From Pseudomonadota bacterium (GTDB taxonomy: Bacteria > Pseudomonadota > Gammaproteobacteria > Acidiferrobacterales > Acidiferrobacteraceae): a stretch of DNA of 25,741 bases. The notes beneath the pieces were generated by a model. That model did not search any database. It was given only the letters and a program-made list of their open reading frames with translations, and was not told where the DNA came from. Below are positions 24,825-25,741 of the stretch, piece after piece (the stretch's first letter is position 1; each line of letters starts with the position of its first letter). A program made the translations under genes and the position numbers. The DNA lies in contig JAJZZU010000007.1 in NCBI GenBank assembly GCA_021797365.1, positions 1 to 25,741 on the forward strand. The letters run 5' to 3'.

Positions 24825-25100
24825 TCAGCCCGGGGCGCGCCGCGCACAGGCGTCTGCCCCGCGCGCAAAGTCCCTGAGTCGGGGCTCCACCTCGTCGCCC
24901 TCGAATTGAATGGTCACCACCACATGCGTGCGTGCGAAATTGAGGTTCGGATAATAACCACTCGCCTCCGACAGCGCCGCTAAATCGTCGAGAAAGGCCC
25001 GCGTCTGTGCATAATCCGCGAACTCAAAGCGTTTGTTCCATGCCAAGGGACGCTTTTGCTGCGTCCATCCCTCCGGAACTGCCGCGTCCCTTTCGTCCAT
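24825..25100 (-). CDS. acRAF, pterin-dehydratase-like Rubisco assembly factor
   Basis: A 91-residue protein with the pterin-4a-carbinolamine dehydratase fold. The catalytic region that in true dehydratases reads E/K-x-x-x-H-H-P-x is here EASGYYPNLNF, with Y49 and Y50 replacing the two histidines, so dehydratase activity is unlikely. This agrees with the alpha-carboxysome Rubisco assembly factors, which bind Rubisco dimers and help octamer formation. GGAGG lies 8 bases before the ATG. It follows the bacterioferritin-like gene after 12 bp and precedes mcdA by 6 bp, the order seen in H. neapolitanus-type loci. Confidence 0.93.
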   Translation of the reverse strand: MDERDAAVPEGWTQQKRPLAWNKRFEFADYAQTRAFLDDLAALSEASGYYPNLNFARTHVVVTIQFEGDEVEPRLRDFARGADACARRAPG

Positions 25101-25112
25101 GCCTTTCCCTCC

Positions 25113-25550
25113 TCATCGGCGCGCTGCGAGCGCGGCGCGCAGCTCCTGCAGGTGGCGCAGGTGCTCCTCTTCGTCAGCGTGCAGGCGCGCAAAGAGGGCT
25201 GCGGCCTCGTGGTCGCGCAGCCGCGTGCTCATGGCTGCGGCCTCGGCATAGAGTTCGACTGCCGCCTGCTCGAGATCGGTATCGTGACACAACATCTCCT
25301 CGAGGTCCCGACCCGGCCGCGGCGGTCGCAATGAACCCGCCCCCGGAGCCATTCCGGCGAGCAACAGCCGCTGGCTCAGCAGATCGGCATGACCGAGCTC
25401 CTCGCGGGCCTCATGACGAAAACCTTCCGCCCAGTCTTCAAGGCCCCACAGCGTACACAGACTCGCCTGCGTCAGATACTGCTGCACGGCGCTGTACTCA
25501 TGATTCAGGGCCTGGGCCAGGAATCCTGTGACGCGCGGATGGCTACGCAT
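25113..25550 (-). CDS. Bacterioferritin-like protein of the carboxysome cluster
   Basis: A 145-residue ferritin-like four-helix bundle. All six di-iron ligands are present at exactly the E. coli Bfr positions: E18, E51, H54, E94, E127 and H130. The haem-ligating methionine of Bfr (M52) is replaced by leucine (ELGHAD), and the last helix is shorter than in Bfr (158 residues), so haem binding and perhaps 24-mer cage assembly may be lost. Such genes recur in alpha-carboxysome loci, but their function is not established; iron or redox handling near the carboxysome is a guess. It begins 13 bases after the csoS1 stop. Confidence 0.9.
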   Translation of the reverse strand: MRSHPRVTGFLAQALNHEYSAVQQYLTQASLCTLWGLEDWAEGFRHEAREELGHADLLSQRLLLAGMAPGAGSLRPPRPGRDLEEMLCHDTDLEQAAVELYAEAAAMSTRLRDHEAAALFARLHADEEEHLRHLQELRAALAARR

Positions 25551-25563
25551 GCCGCCCCCGCGC

Positions 25564-25741
25564 TCAGCTCAGGTTGCCTGTGACGTCCCCGTCCCGTCCG
25601 CCACCGTTACCGTCCGGACGCGTGGGCAGGATGTGCTCCACCTCGGAATGCACGCGCGCGATGATGTGGGCCGCCACCAGGCCATCCCCCACCCGCTCGC
25701 AGGCATCGGCGCCGGCGCGCACCGCGGCGTTCACAGCCCCG
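25564..25741 (-). CDS. csoS1: CsoS1 major carboxysome shell hexamer protein, 5' end missing
   Basis: The last 58 codons of a BMC-domain shell protein. The sequence GAVNAAVRAGADACERVGDG and the following AAHIIARVHSEVEHILP are almost identical to what I know of Halothiobacillus CsoS1A/B/C. After ILP it has a Gly/Asp-rich tail DGNGGGRDGDVTGNLS, about 12 residues longer than CsoS1A or CsoS1C, which favours the CsoS1B type. The protein forms the hexameric tiles of the alpha-carboxysome shell. The beginning of the gene, and presumably cbbLS, csoS2, csoSCA, csoS4AB and other csoS1 genes, lies to the right of the window. Confidence 0.95.
   Translation of the reverse strand, partial: GAVNAAVRAGADACERVGDGLVAAHIIARVHSEVEHILPTRPDGNGGGRDGDVTGNLS

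Overview
This is a GC-rich stretch of bacterial chromosome. The best-supported content is the downstream half of an extended alpha-carboxysome / inorganic-carbon-uptake cluster, so the organism should be a chemolithoautotrophic proteobacterium fixing CO2 by the Calvin cycle, of the Halothiobacillus / Acidithiobacillus / Acidiferrobacter / Thiobacillus kind. I cannot name genus or species from sequence alone. The cluster resembles the Halothiobacillus neapolitanus carboxysome region that carries the DAB1 carbon pump.

Layout: (1) 1-2953, minus: prkA (AAA+ serine-kinase-like protein) followed by yeaH (DUF444, von Willebrand A domain), which runs off the left edge. (2) 2954-3900: a long gap with a 16-bp tandem repeat. 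(3) 3901-8658, plus: an Fsr-like MFS transporter, then a three-gene module made of a membrane protein with an internal duplication, a gluconate-2-dehydrogenase subunit-3-like protein and a GMC flavoprotein. (4) 8855-10291: a small hypothetical gene facing a DMT/EamA transporter that is split by one in-frame amber codon. (5) 10292-12150: a poorly coding region with an AT-rich patch, a 48-residue lipoprotein gene, a long inverted repeat and a doubtful small ORF. (6) 12151-12268: tRNA-Lys(CUU) with a recognisable promoter. (7) 12475-13341, minus: pirin. (8) 13487-25741, minus: the carboxysome-associated cluster.

In transcription order (right to left) the cluster reads: csoS1 shell hexamer (C-terminus only), bacterioferritin-like protein, acRAF, mcdA, mcdB, cbbO, dabB, an unnamed membrane protein, dabA, PII-like protein, cbbQ, csoS1D and a Nudix hydrolase. 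Spacing is tight, with several overlaps. DabA/DabB should trap CO2 as bicarbonate, the carboxysome shell (CsoS1, CsoS1D) encloses Rubisco, acRAF helps Rubisco assembly, CbbQ/CbbO remove inhibitory sugar phosphates from Rubisco, McdA/McdB distribute carboxysomes over the nucleoid, and the PII-like protein probably reports adenylate/bicarbonate state.

Points most worth following up: the unnamed third membrane protein placed between dabB and dabA; loss in DabB of the charged residues typical of complex I / Mrp antiporter subunits; a bacterioferritin with all six di-iron ligands but without the haem methionine; the duplicated four-histidine membrane protein beside the GMC dehydrogenase; and the small lipoprotein and inverted repeat in the low-coding zone.
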